Source: Brachypodius melanocephalos
Taxonomy: Eukaryota > Chordata > Aves > Passeriformes > Pycnonotidae
Assembly (NCBI GenBank): GCA_013398615.1
Contig: VZSR01000170.1
Location: 1,050,969-1,114,968, forward strand
DNA length: 64,000 bases
Direction of reading: 5' to 3'
Within the stretch, counting starts at the first letter, position 1, and every line of letters begins with the position of its first letter. The position numbers and the translations under genes are program-made. The notes below the pieces were generated by a model. That model did not search any database. It worked only from the letters and a program-made list of their open reading frames with translations, and was not told the DNA's origin. Positions 13,136-25,640 of the stretch are shown piece by piece.

Positions 13136-13173
13136 CTTTGGAAATTTTTAAAAGTGAGGGTTGTTTCCTCACA

Positions 13174-14789
13174 TGGTTTATGTGGTCATGAGGGATGGGT
13201 TGATCTGAATAGGCTTGGGCCATTTTTGTATATTGACTGAAAATATGTCATGGTCTGCTTTGAGTGTATTGTGTCATCCTCTCTAACAGGATCATGAATT
13301 AACAGGCTATGCAGATCAGCACTGAGAAACCCTTGTATTTCCAACCCATCTGTGTATGTCCACCTATGTAGAATGTTCCCACTGTGCTGTGCTTTTACCT
13401 CCCTTCTACAGTCTAAACCATCTCAGTAATTGACATCTTTGCTCTGGTGGCCTTTCCACAGTGTAATGTATCCCAGTGTTAGAAAACTCCTCTGTGGCTT
13501 CTGTCTGGTGGTTTTTTGCAACACTTGTCTTTTATGATAAGGCACCGTGCCCTCTGCTGTCTCCTCTGGGCTCAGCATTCACATCCTGCAGATAGCTGTG
13601 CTTCCTCCCCTTGTGCCTCTGTGCTCAGAGTTCAGTCAGAATGTGCTATTAGCAATTGGACTCTCTTTCCACACTAGTTTTCCTGCCCTTCTCAGAATTC
13701 ATTCCAGTTATATTTCAGGTAACAGCATGCCCAGAAATTAAGGCTACATTCCAGTGTCTGAAATGAAGCTCATAGTGACTCAAGCCAAAACATCTTTGGT
13801 CTGTTTTGCTACTCTATTACTCTTTACTGCATGTCCAATTTGCTGCATACTGCTACTATTAAATCTCTGTTGACATTACTGCTTTCCAAGTTTCTCCCTC
13901 CCATTGTGTGACTATTTCCCATCTGGGCTTTTCTCACATGGGAAATGGTCACACAAATTCAAGAGTTCAGCAGAACTTCCCAGCTGCATTAGGCATTTCA
14001 CCAATAAATCACTGTTTCCTGTGGCAGAAGAGAAAACTGATTGGAACAGCCTTTCAAATCTCAGATGCAGTGATACTCACCCTTCCCTATTCCCTTACTC
14101 CCAAATACTGTGTAACATCACAAGCAAAATTTTAAACAGAAAATCGAATCTGGCAGAATTTCGGAGAGGATTCAAAGTTGCAGTGCTAAGAGTTTTTGAG
14201 GATCCATGTGCTACTTCTGAAAAACATTGAAAAACTGACTGGAAAAAACCCTGAGTTTATTTTTGCTGTGTTAGCCAAGGTTATGACCTGATGTGCAGCC
14301 ATCAGGATTATTTCCCTGTTTCTTAAGTTTTGGCTAAGTTGATGCTGTAATTTAGTGTTGTTTAGATGATGTAGAGTTGATGTAGACACCTGGCCACCCT
14401 GCAGAGTAGATACGGACAATGTGGGGTGTTCAGGAGGGGCAGCCTGACAGCCTCTTCCTGGTGTTGTGGAAGGCCAGGGCCCTTCACAAAACAAAGCAAT
14501 TCCCATAGGAATATTGTCAGCGTGACTTCAGCCCTGAGGATGATGAAAACATAACATTTCATCCAGAGTTCTTCTGTGTCACCAGTGAGAATGTAAAACT
14601 GGCTGAGATGATTCAGACACTGGACCACCTGGTCTAGGGCTCTGTTCCCAGTAGTGCCCCTAGGAAGGCAAGGATGAGAACAGGGCAAGAATATAATTCA
14701 TTCTTTCAGCCTACAAATATTTTCAGCTCAGGGGATTTCCTGGCCCTGGTGAAGATTTTCTGTTTTGTTGCCCAGAGGATTTCTATCTC
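13174..14789. other. Non-coding interval, no gene recognised
   Basis: Unique sequence. The 108-codon open frames near 13904-14230 and 14362-14688 overlap other short frames and resemble no family. The block at about 14600-14660 (ACTGGACCACCTGGTCTAG, a near-palindrome) may be the outer part of the LINE relic that follows. Confidence 0.55.
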
Positions 14790-15170
14790 AATCATTTGTC
14801 CAGTCTCTCCTCAAGCCTATGTAAACTTTTTACATTCATGTAGTTCTTTGGTAAAAGCTCTACAGGCTCTCTAATTGCTGCCTAAAAAGAACACTTCTCC
14901 ATGCGGCATTTAACTTCATCTGGTGGCCCTGGTTCTTTTATTGGAAAAGGGAGCGAGCATTCATTCACGATCCAGCCACTCCTCACTACTCTGGATTTTG
15001 TAGACTTTTATTATATCCCCACCAAGTCCAGGCAGAAGGCTCCAAGACTACTCAGGGATTCCTCACACAAAAGCCATTTCATACCTTTGATCATTCCTGT
15101 TTTCTTTTTTTGAGTCCCTCTTCAAGGGCTCTCAAGTTGGGTACAGTACTGAAGAGAGGGAATGGGGGGA
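14790..15170 (-). mobile_element. Decayed CR1-type LINE fragment
   Basis: Read on the plus strand it shows, in order: AACACTTCTCCATGCGGCA, TTTAACTTCATCTGGTGGCCC, TGGTTCTTTTATTGG, TTTTGTAGACTTTTATTATATCCCC, then TTCATACCTTTGATCATTCCTGTT. This is the antisense of a well-known CR1-type LINE segment in birds and reptiles ('...catttggtggcccc...ttctt.tatt...tatagacctctatcatatcccc...aatcatt..tgtt'). On the minus strand the core encodes a piece like GDIIKVYKI, comparable to the GDMIEVYKI segment of these elements. It carries substitutions and breaks and cannot be functional. The edges are approximate. Confidence 0.72.
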
Positions 15171-18100
15171 TAGTGCAGTGGCACAATGATTTTTCATGTT
15201 TTTCTTTTTGTTAATTTTCCAGCTTCTCACTGACTTGAGTTGCCTTTGGATTGAGCCAAAAGTCTCTGCACGTTGATAACGTGCAGCAGCCTGTGTTGCT
15301 GAAGAAAAAAGACTTTACTGTCTGGTCACTGCTAGAATTAAGTTTCTTAGCAATAGATCAGATCTAAGATGAAAGATTACTAACACAATTCAGGGCAGTT
15401 CCTGGATTTCGTAGCTCGGGTAGAGCTGTAAATTAAGCAGTGCCAAGGTCTGAGCCTTGGAGCTCAGTCATTGGCACCTTCGTTAGTGTGCTCCTGGCTG
15501 TGGTTTCATCTTGCACCAACCTGCCCTCTCCCAAACAACTTCCAAGCATGCTGCAAAAATTTGCATGGGCCAGGGATGTTTCCCAAAGCAGTCTGGCAGC
15601 AAATCAGATGCTGTTAGTTCCTTTTACTGTGATTTAGAGGATGAGAGAGACAAACAGTATAAATATGGCCAAACACGCCAGCTGGACTCAGAGATGGGGA
15701 AAGGGTCTTAGGTATATTCAAAAGCTTCCTTGAGGAATGATGACTTCACAGAAGCAAGGGCAGGATCTAGAACAGGCATGGAAATGATTTGACCTGATTG
15801 TGGGATAGTGAGAAATTAATACCCGCATTAGTTATGCTTTTTGCATTTAAGGATGACAATGAATTTCTGTCTCCACAACTTTCCACCTGCCCACTTTTCT
15901 CAAGCATCCGAAATTGGGGATGATTGAATTATTCTAGATAAGAAGATTCATAAATTTATTTTGCTGCAGGGCATGAAAGAATCCATGCTGAGGGGAAATG
16001 TTGATTTAATTGATTTGGTTGCTAAGCCAGTTTAAGGAAATCCAGCTAGAACTTGCATGGAAAGCAGTCCTAAGTGCTGGTTGCTTTTGACTATGATGAA
16101 AAGCTATCCATTTATTTTACAAAGGTAAACATAGCTCGTGTGTAGAAAGGTGCAAGCCTTCTCCATTTGCCTCAGTGGTGAGTTACCCCAAAGCATTTCT
16201 ACTGCTTTAGGTGCCGCCACTGCCGTGCACACTTTGCTGATCTATCCTAACACATCTCTTTTCTTTCACTTGCAGGAGCACTGGCAGCATAAAAACAAAT
16301 TTCCATTTAAATTTTTTTACCATCTGGGGTAACAAATAATACATAAGGTAAATGTAATGGAAAGTGATGAGGGACAGGAAGTTTCTTGTTTATTGGAGTT
16401 AATTTCCACTGTGCATCAAGGCTATTTACTTATAGTTAATGCACCATTTCCAGTGGTTCCCCTGTTGTTTGTGCAAGTCTTTTACACAGCAACAGAGAGA
16501 AGGGAACATTTGAACAGATAAAAGAAATTAGGCACAGGCAGCAGAGATTCACATCTAAAAAGTAAAGCTTCAAGTTCTTACAGAGACCAGTGTAAGTAGA
16601 AGAGGATCACACTGGGTATTTTAAGTTGCTTTTATGAAAACTGGTGAAATAATGACCATACTTATTTATTGGTACTGGTTTAGTGAGAAGAGACCAGCCT
16701 TCCCAGTGAGTGATTTGCATTAGTCATCTGTTACTGATTTTGTGGCTATGAGGTACAAAGAAGCTAAAAGAATATCAAAGAACTAAAATCAAAATTCAGC
16801 AGTTGTGAAGTGCTAAAATTAAGGTCACTAATTGGAAATGTAATTAAATGGAACAAGCTGGAAGTTATGAGGGCAATGTATACAATAAGAAATAGATGTT
16901 TCATCCCCTTGTAAAGTGGCTGTTGCAATTCTACAGTTTGAAAATGCTAGTCATATAGTACACAAACTCTCAGTCTGGGTCTTAAAAACTAGTTCTTTTA
17001 TGTTACTATTTTAATGATTAAATGAGGAGTCTATTGAATAAGAGGAACCTCCTCTCTCCTTATGCTTATCCTACTTGAAACAAGTGCTACACGATTTTCT
17101 GTTACCTTTAGACTCTAGACTCTTGCCAAAATTCCAGAAGCTCTCAGATCATTCCCAGCAAGCTGGAGGTTGTATTTGTATTCTCCAGACACATAGTTAG
17201 CTGCACAGATGAACAATTCCTGAGGACCCTCTTACAGATTACAGAGCACCTTGTCTGACTACAACTGAAAAAAATCACACTGTGATTTTCCTGATCCATC
17301 CTGTCTTAGGGATTTTGTTTTCTGTGCACTGCCTGCTGCCCTAGGCAACACCTACTGTTTGCTGCTGATGTCTACCAAGTTGTCACAGATAGATGAACCT
17401 CAGCAACCCCCAGTTCTCCTTTCCTTGTGCTTGCACTGTGTTCTCAATCCTTCTGGTAGCATATGTGTGTAGGCCTCCTCTGAGGACCAGAATGAAAATG
17501 AAGGCAAAAAAATTGTGAAACAAGTTGGTTTCTGGGGGGAAAAGCCCCATATCGTAGTTTCATTTGGTATTGTATGAAGCACTGTTATCCCACACTAGTG
17601 TATGCAAAGGCTTTCACCTGCAGCAAGATCGATTTGGAGCCTGCAAGGGTGTCAGCACCTTATTTAAGTCTATATGGCAGGAGTGGGAATGGAAAATGCA
17701 CTAAGAAAGCTGCAACACAAACACATCTTCTTGCCTGTAAAGGAAAAAGAAGATAGGGGAAAAAATGTCTTGACTATTTAATCTGGAGAAAAATGAGAGA
17801 TTACAGGGTGGAGAACCTTGCTTGGAGGGATACTTGTTGACCTTGTGAAGAACAAAAGTGAAACCATCTTCTGCCAAAGCGTTGTCTCATTTTGGCTTTC
17901 AGTTCTGTTGCTGGGAAAGTCAATGCACTAAGGCATAGGAAATAAGTGGAGGGGAGTTACTCTCCTGTCTCTCACTGGAGAGCCAAGTCCAACCCAGGGA
18001 CCACTGGTGCTGGTAGTGTGAAGCAGGCAGGTGGGGACACATGCCCCAGTCACAAGTTACGTGGTGTGCCATGACCTGCTCTGCTCATATAGCCACAGCA

Positions 18101-18840
18101 GCACCTACATCATGAGGATGTGTCTGGTACTTTCCCATCCATCTCTCAGGTGATTTCCAGAGACAGGGTACCCTGACATGCTGCACTCAGCAACGTGCCT
18201 GAGCAGATGAATGATAGTTCAGTTTTGATTGTCATAGGAGTGAAGGTCTTTTTGCTTTCCATTTTTTTTTCTGTGGAGCTCTGTGGAAGCCAAATGTGCT
18301 CACAAAAGTAAAATTATCTTGATTTGCAAGGAGTTGTTTAGCTCTAAGGTGCATCATACCCAGTCTTCTGCCTTTAGAAATGATATGTTAAGCCCTAAAA
18401 ATTCATGTTATTAACTTTTTCTACGATAATACCTTTATAAGTACTTTTTTGCTATCTTTTTTTTTTATCCCCCAGGCCTTAAGTTCATGTTTTTAGACTT
18501 GCCTCTGCAGGCACAAAACCTACTTTTTCTTTTAATGAAAGCTGAGATTTTTCACAACTCCAGAACCTGGAGCTCTGAGCAAAACAAACAATAATTACAG
18601 CTATGAGACCTGGCAGTGCGAAGAAGGTAAAGTCTTCAAAATGCCTTCTTGTCTCTGCTAGCAAAAGCTTTTGCTTACTGGATAAAAGCAGCCACTCTTC
18701 ACCTAGATGATCATTTAAGTTACAGCAAGGCATCTGGAAGGGGCAGCTGAGATGTAGACAGGGGCATTGTTTCTGTGTTGGTGACTGTTCTGCTGCCCTC
18801 TGACCATACACAACCCCAAAGGCATGTATGGATATGTGCT
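15171..18840. other. Non-coding interval, no gene recognised
   Basis: Unique AT-rich sequence with short unrelated open frames. A 19-base palindrome (AAAATCACACTGTGATTTT, 17272-17290) has two 9-bp arms around one base. The stretch at about 17960-18200 is GC-richer but shows no recognisable exon. The 187-codon minus-strand open frame (18485-19048) is treated in the findings. Confidence 0.55.
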
Positions 18841-18887
18841 TTTGCCCCTTCCCAGGCACATATGTCCTGTGCCTGGGCAAGGGCAAA
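18841..18887. repeat. Strong hairpin: 20-bp arms around a 7-base loop
   Basis: The left arm (18841-18860, TTTGCCCCTTCCCAGGCACA) and right arm (18868-18887, TGTGCCTGGGCAAGGGCAAA) pair at 18 of 20 positions. The ten pairs next to the loop TATGTCC are perfect. In a minus-strand transcript one of the two mismatches becomes a G-U pair, leaving a single mismatch. The stem is GC-rich in AT-rich surroundings. It is shorter than a typical microRNA precursor stem (about 30 bp), so a small structured RNA, a cruciform-prone site or a repeat remnant are all possible. Only the structure is directly seen. Confidence 0.85.
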
Positions 18888-21800
18888 GGAGGAGGAGAGC
18901 TTTGAGAAGTTTTAGAAGAAAGAAATTCTGCTCTGTAAGAATTCCTCCTGGTACTTTCTGAAATCTGATCCATACTTTCATCTGCTTGAAACAGAATATT
19001 CATACTGAGCAGATACCTTGGAAAGTTTTGAAAAAGAAAAGCATACATATCTTTCTTCAGAGGTTGTCTTTTCTGATTTTTGTACTGCAGATGTATTTAA
19101 AAACTACAGTCCATGTCCAAACCACCTTTGGGCTAAATAGTGGGTAGGCATATAACAAGGTGCATACTCTGAGTACGTGTCTGGAGGAAAAAGGGTAGTT
19201 AACCAGTAAAGACAAAACATCAATATCTTTAGTCTTTTAGAAACCCTTGTACTCTTATGAAGATCACAGAATTTTTTATCCAATTGTGAATGTATGACCT
19301 CCTCCAGTTGGCTGATATATAAAAAAATCAAAAGGGAAAAAAATTATCTCATTTTAAAATCTAGGCCTGTTCTAATATAATCTTCACTCGGCCCTGAATA
19401 CAAAAAAAAAATTTGTTTGCAAAGTTAGTTCTAAGCTTTCACTCATGATCAGTGAAACAGGAAGGCCATAATAAAGACCAGCAAATGCTAGTCTTTATAG
19501 AAACAGGATTACTGATAAAAACCTATAGCCTGCACTACAGCTGTTATTTATGACTAACACAATTAGAGGCTTTTGTCTTGAAAAATAAGTAGAGTAATAA
19601 ATTTGTAAGAACCTCAGTGTAGCCTCTGCAATATTTTCTAGGGTTATATTCCACCCCACAGAAAGAGTCTTTCATTGTGTGTTTATGCAGAGCTTATGTC
19701 TGAGAAATTAATTGAATCACAGATGGTGACTGCAATTAGCAGTCAGTATCCTTTTTAACTCCAATAGTGGTTCTAATGTTTCTGTCAGTGTAAAATGTTT
19801 TTCTTTTAGTTTAAGAGGCAGCAAGTAATGGATTGTGAACAGTAAAAATATGTATATATACACAAACACATATATTTGTATGTATGCATTTATATATTAA
19901 ATATATTTTTAAAAGTATATTGATGTATTATATATATCTTCCAAGTTTTTCAGAGTTTTACTTTCAAAGCTTGAATAAATTGACAGTCTTGGCTGGCTTT
20001 TCTGGAATCTTCCCAAGCCCAGCACATGTGTGGAAAGTACCAGGATTGCCAGTCTAAAAATGTAAGTTAGCCTCATTTTCCTGCACATTCCCCTGTGTGC
20101 AGACACCCTCCCCAGCCCTGTGCCACCCTTCCTTCTGCAGCTGCAGTCCCTGTGGGGTGGGTGGTGTCCCCGCTCCCGTGTCAAGCCCTCGGCACACATT
20201 CCTCTGGAGACACTGAGTTCCAAACCTTTTTTAGAAAGACCCAGCTTGTAATTCTTCCAGCTGTAAATACACAATAGATGGATACCAGGCACCTGTTGCC
20301 TAATTCCTTGCCAAGCTTTTCAATTTTAAATTGCACTAGATACTTGTTCAGGGGAATCTTGGTAACTTATTAGCTGGAGAATGTGTGGGAAAGTACCGGC
20401 CATGTATGGGAATGGCAAAAAACTGCCTTTTGAGATATCAGGGAAAAACAATAGCCACGCACTTACAGCATAAATATGAAGCAACATCTGGTCTTAATTA
20501 CTGTTGAGGAACGTACGTATATCATGCATGGAAATGATATCTATCAGAGGAAATTCCTCTCAGTCATATACCAGTGTAATTCAACTGAATCCAAGTGATT
20601 TACTCCAGAGTCACCTTGCTGTAACTGGAAGTGGAGCTCGGTCCACGACTCACTACGCTATGATCCTGTGTAAGGAAGGACATGTGATGAAAATATGTGG
20701 CATACACTTAAATTGTTCTTTGCTGAGCTTATACTGCAGCAGAAAAATACACGAGACAGGAACAAGCACATCAGGGGCCTGCTTCAATAATATTTAACTG
20801 TCTGAAATGATCACTTTAACTCTTAGAAAGAGTTATTAATATTTATTATTTGCATTCTAGTTGTGACTGTAGGTCTCAGCTGAGAAAGATAACTATGAGA
20901 TGTAAATCCCTGTGTTCCTGCAATATCCATCCGAGGATCCCCTCAGCAATGACTGACATTTTAAAAGCTCTGTGGATGGTCACTACTCCAAGGAAAAAGT
21001 CATTCAAGATGGCAATCAGAGGGGGCTACATCTTGCAAGCTTTTTTTTGTGGAAATTCTTGGTTTACTTCCTAAATTATGATCCTCTTAAATGCATATAT
21101 ATATTGCCTTCTCTTGTTTAATTGTTCTGCTTTTATACACTGCCAAAATCAAAGCCATGTCCTTGTATCCTGTAGGGAAGAAAGGGATTTATTCATATGC
21201 TATATATTTCACATACAATAACACAAATATCTGCATAATTTTTTAATTAACTAATTTGACAAACTCAATCTGCACTTGAACCTCTGTAATATTCCTCACA
21301 GATGCATGGATTTTTCAACTGCTGCATTGCTGCAATCTGTACACATATCAAAAGCTTGTAAGACTGATTCTTCCACCACTGTAGCTCCCTGTCATACACA
21401 AGATGTATGTTCCCTGTTGTTTCTTCCTTGTGATTTTGTCTATTGCAGAACTTAACTGCTGTTAAAATCCCTCTGTTATGCTCCAAAAGTATATTTCTAA
21501 CTGTATGCCTAAATCAACTTATTTTCAGCTTTCTAAAAACAATCTGTATAATCACTCAATGGCCTGCATATTTCTAAGCTGTGTTAGATTGGCCTATAGG
21601 TCACCTGCAGGCAATGCCAGCTTTTGATTACCCACTATGGAATCTCAAACAGATTCTGCTTTTGCTCATCCTGGGTAAGTTTGCGTTTCGCACTTTGTGT
21701 ATTATTCTTAAATCCTTTTTCTAAATATAAAATATTCCTGAAAACAGAGTGTCTTGCTGTACTGCCGTAGCTACAAACTGCTTGCAGACACCCTGTATGG

Positions 21801-24800
21801 TCCTCATGAGTACAAATAAAGCAAGAAGAGCAGATGCTTGAGGGTGAGCTCCCTCTGCTTCTCACAGATACAACACAACTTCTTCACTGTTCTTCAAATT
21901 AGACAGAGTAATATTTTTCTTTCAAATTGGTAGGATGAAGCTGGGCAGGAAAAGGTTGAGAGACTACTCTTGTTTTAACATTGCAGTTCATATGGCATAG
22001 TGGAATGCTTTCAGTACTTTCTCAGAGCTCTTTACCTCAGAGAGCAGTCTCAGAACATCCTGCCTATCTGCTAACTAGCAGCCAAGCACATTTTTGGCTC
22101 CTCTTCCAATAAGCAATACTGAAAGCATGTTACCTGGTTTCTGTGTCTTTGCCTAAGGAGACTTGAAAAACTGGCATGATGTTTTCCATGCTTTCTACCA
22201 AACAGGAAGGTTCTTTAATCTGACCAGGCATTCATCCCCCATTCTTTATCATGATGCTAGAAGTTGTTATTTTTGTGCTTCTAATTAAGTTCATGCATCT
22301 TAAAGAAGCCAAGTATACTAATTACATCCAAATAGACCTTCAAGTGAAGAAAGCCTTGCGTGTGACTTCTTTCCAGCAAAGAACTCCACGGCAAGAGTAG
22401 AGGAAGGGTTCCATGCATTTTTAAAGGAGGCCTGTGAATCTGCTTTGAGCTTTTTTCTGTTTGCTCCTGAGCACACATTCCTGTCCCTTATGGTGCTTTG
22501 TTTGGCAGAAGCAAGACAGAATGGGATGTCCTAGTAAGCATAAGTTTCTACTGAATTTTGCATGGATTATTTTTCTCCCATAGGGACAGCTCACTGTGTG
22601 CTGCATCTCACCACAAATCAACCTTTTTCTGCAGTGATGTCTGAGACCTACATCTTACTGCAAAGGAGGGACTGGAAAAAGCAAAATGTCATAAACTGTG
22701 TGAGTTTGGACCTCTATCAGGTAAGCTGAGCTTAGGACACAAGACTGCTTTGTCCCTGAGGACATTTTTGTCTATCATCAGATTGTTTAGGAAATCAGGA
22801 CTAGTGCTCCAGAAGTCCCTTCAGAAAATCCATGTTTTACTTACAGGGTCTGCTGTAAATACTTTAAGATTAATGAAACTTTGAAAATTGCAGGTAGCTG
22901 GAATCTTGTGAAATGTACATATTAAGTTCATGCCTTGGACCTTGTTTCTTTCCTGTGGCCACAGAGAATAGAGAAGGTTGACTGTAGAGGATATTATGAA
23001 GAAAATAAATACAGGAATTCACCTTCTCAGGCACCATGGTTGAGCAACTGCTGCTCTGAAGATCTTGAAAATGGACCTTATTCCTCAGACTGAAATATTT
23101 GTCAGTCAAAGGGGTTTATGGTGGCTTTGCCAGTTTTTACAACCAAGCCTAATTATAATGTGTGATGTTAGGAAAGTGATCTATACCGTGTCCTTCATAT
23201 TCTGTTGACTTCTGCACTTAAGCAGCATTGTATTCTAAAAATCCAACAGCTGGAAAAGTTCAGTGAATCAATAAAAATAATACATTAATTAAAAGAAAAT
23301 ATATACACCTGTGTATTTGAGGTATAAAACATTACCTGGTAACTAATTTATATTACTGCAAAATAACTATGAATGTGTTTACTGCACTTAGCATATGCTT
23401 AATGTCTTAACTCTTGTTTTCATTTATGGCCCATTTAAATTCCTAACCTGTGATTTTCCCCTAAATATGGTTTGCCCTATGGAAAAAATGGGACCTTTAC
23501 TCTGGGAACTACGAGTGTTTTGTTCCAGTAATGAAGAGACCCTTGTTTGCTGTCCCACAGAATTCCTGGTGTATAGCTGTCTGGACTCTTTGCCTTCTAC
23601 AGCAGGAATTGAAGGGAAGGTCTAGTAATTTATTTACATTAATATCTTTGGCTTTCATATGGGGTTTTTTGTTGGGTTTTTTGGGTTGTTTCTATAATCT
23701 TGCAACTATTGAGCCTCTTAGTCTTTCTGAGCAAATGCAAAATTGACTATGAAAACAGAATGTAAGTTATCTTTGGTAGTCAGTTGAAATATCTACTGCT
23801 CAAGATTCAGGTTTCCTTTGATTAATCATTGTCACATTTTACATTAAGGCACCCCACTGTCCATATTAATTTCCTTTCTAATTGCATCTCCACAGCTCAG
23901 TAATTTACAGTTGTGCATTTTGGAACTCCTGATTTTAGTTTATTCAGCACAGTGCTGAAGTAAAACAATACTAGTCTTTCTGACAGAAAAGTAGCACAAA
24001 AAGCTTTGTTCTCTTTTATCTGGCAGCTATGGGTCAGTGCTGAAAAGATGGTTTAGTACCGCAGTAAGGGAAAGGGGGTTAACCTATATTTATATGTTGT
24101 TGTTGATTTTTATGTCAGTATCTTGCAAATTAAAAATCCTGGCAGTAGAAGTTGACATGTGAGCAGTCAAGTGAACAGACAAGCAATGCTTTCATTCAGA
24201 GAGGTTTAAACAGGCTAAAAATTGGACTGGGACATGAAAGTTTTGTTCTGATAATGTTGGTTTGGCTCTGCTGCAATTTCATTACAGTGTTTCTAATCAC
24301 ATTGTTTCATGGTTTTCATTAATCTGAGGTACAATAATCAAGTTCAATGTTTCAGCTATGTTAGGAAAACATGAGCTGCCTACCCATTGAAAATATCCTT
24401 ACATGCACTATGGAAAAACACACCTTCATAAACAAAGTTTCATGTTCCTAATCATGTTCCTCAGAAATAAAATGACCACGCTATATGTGATCCTTAAGTG
24501 ATATATATAGAAACAAGCTGTTCCATAAGCAATGTAGGTAATGAAGCCTGGTTTCCTTAAGGTTTGTGTTCTTTGTTCTCAAATCCTCAAATCCAACTCC
24601 CTCTGAGTTTACAGTAACAATGACTCACCCATTGTGGATAATATTAGAAGTAAGTCAGGGCTTAAAGAAAGGCATGTTCCTACAGTATGGCACAGCAATG
24701 TTTGTTAAATCTCTGCAGGAAATTTCTATTAAATGTAGAAATTTAGGATGCTGCATGCAGAACTGGTCAGTATTGTTCAAAACCAGAAGACTCCAAGCTC

Positions 24801-25100
24801 CAATCATAAACTTAGACACAAGTTCTGCCAAGTGTACAAAGCAGTTTCTCCAAACCCAGACTAAGGGCACTCCTTGCATCATGCTGAAGGTGAACTCATG
24901 CTCTTAAGTGACACCTCCAAAAGAACTCCAAGTGCTTCAGCACTCACCTGGGAGATCTAGTTTTGCACAAGAAGGATGGAAGCTACATAAAACAAAAAAA
25001 TGTGTAAAGATATGCCCATTTAGGAATGCTCTGTCATTTGTCCATTTTGTACTTTGACCATAGATTAGAGACTGTTTTGGGTGACATACTCCTTACTCTT
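18888..25100. other. Non-coding interval, no gene recognised
   Basis: AT-rich unique DNA. It includes a TA-rich stretch at about 19848-19940, a GC-richer C/T-biased patch at about 20090-20210, and a G/T-rich run at 23661-23690. Open frames are short and unrelated to known proteins. Several good-looking splice-donor strings occur (for example TCAGGTAAGC near 22718) but without partner exons. Confidence 0.55.
19471..19498. repeat. Inverted repeat: 12-bp arms, 4-base loop
   Basis: ATAAAGACCAGC (19471-19482) and GCTAGTCTTTAT (19487-19498) pair at 11 of 12 positions around the loop AAAT. No transposon edges or target duplications were recognised around it. Confidence 0.8.
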
Positions 25101-25640
25101 CACTCCTTCCAGTATAGCTGTATGTGTTCACAGAAAATTGATTAAGACTCCTTGGCCCAGCAGGTGAGACAAGCAAGCACTTGGGTGGTGTGCAATGCAC
25201 TCTGGTGCTGTGGCCCTGGGCTGAGAACCAGGAGAGTTCAGTTCTGGAGCATGGCTCTTGGACTATGTCTGTGTGTTGTGGAAGGACTCCTCCCTGTAAG
25301 ACAATAGCATCTGGAGGAGGAGGAGAGGAGGGAGTTGTGAGGCTGCACCCCAGTGGGCAGGGGAGCCAATTTGATGTGGGACCCTGGGAACTGGCAGAAA
25401 ATGGGGGAAAAGAGAAAGAGGTTGGGAAGACAAGCCTGATCACTGTGTACTTTCCACAGGCTGTGTCACCCACATGACTGCTGATACACCTGGGAGGAGT
25501 GGGGAGGTCAGATCTCTTCTTAGCCACTGCTGCTCAGGTGAGCCATGCAAGGCAGATGTGAAGGGAAATGCACATCCCAGAGCTCAGACAGGCTCAGACA
25601 TGAGTTATGTACCCACTTGCTCTTTCCTAGAGAGACAGGG
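25101..25640. other. GC-richer patch, no gene recognised
   Basis: This patch is richer in G than its surroundings, with a short purine tract (GGAGGAGGAGGAGAGGAGGG, about 25311-25332). A 144-codon open frame on the minus strand and a 98-codon frame on the plus strand overlap each other. Neither resembles a known family, and the proline/serine-rich minus-strand peptide is what the base bias would produce. It could be an eroded repeat or a regulatory region. Confidence 0.4.

Larger units (their letters stand above)
12663..13173 (+). mobile_element. LTR of an endogenous retrovirus (solo LTR or remnant), interrupted by an assembly gap
   Basis: The element begins TGTGGTATG and ends CCTCACA, giving TGTG...CACA terminal inverted repeats. 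Inside, in the expected order for a retroviral LTR on the plus strand, are two CCAAT boxes (12916-12920 and 12945-12949), a TATA box TATAAAAG (13018-13025) and an ATTAAA polyadenylation signal (13130-13135) about 38 bases before the end. The sequence resembles LTRs common in songbirds (recognised from memory; family name not assigned). No 6-bp duplication is seen directly at the TG and CA ends. TGG follows the CA at once, as a primer-binding site would, but the next bases match no tRNA primer I can name. No gag, pol or env sequence is adjacent. Confidence 0.75.

Noticed and set aside
25093..25527. 144-codon minus-strand open frame, proline/serine-rich
   Set aside because: Composition follows the G-rich bias of the opposite strand and an overlapping plus-strand frame is equally open; no family resemblance.
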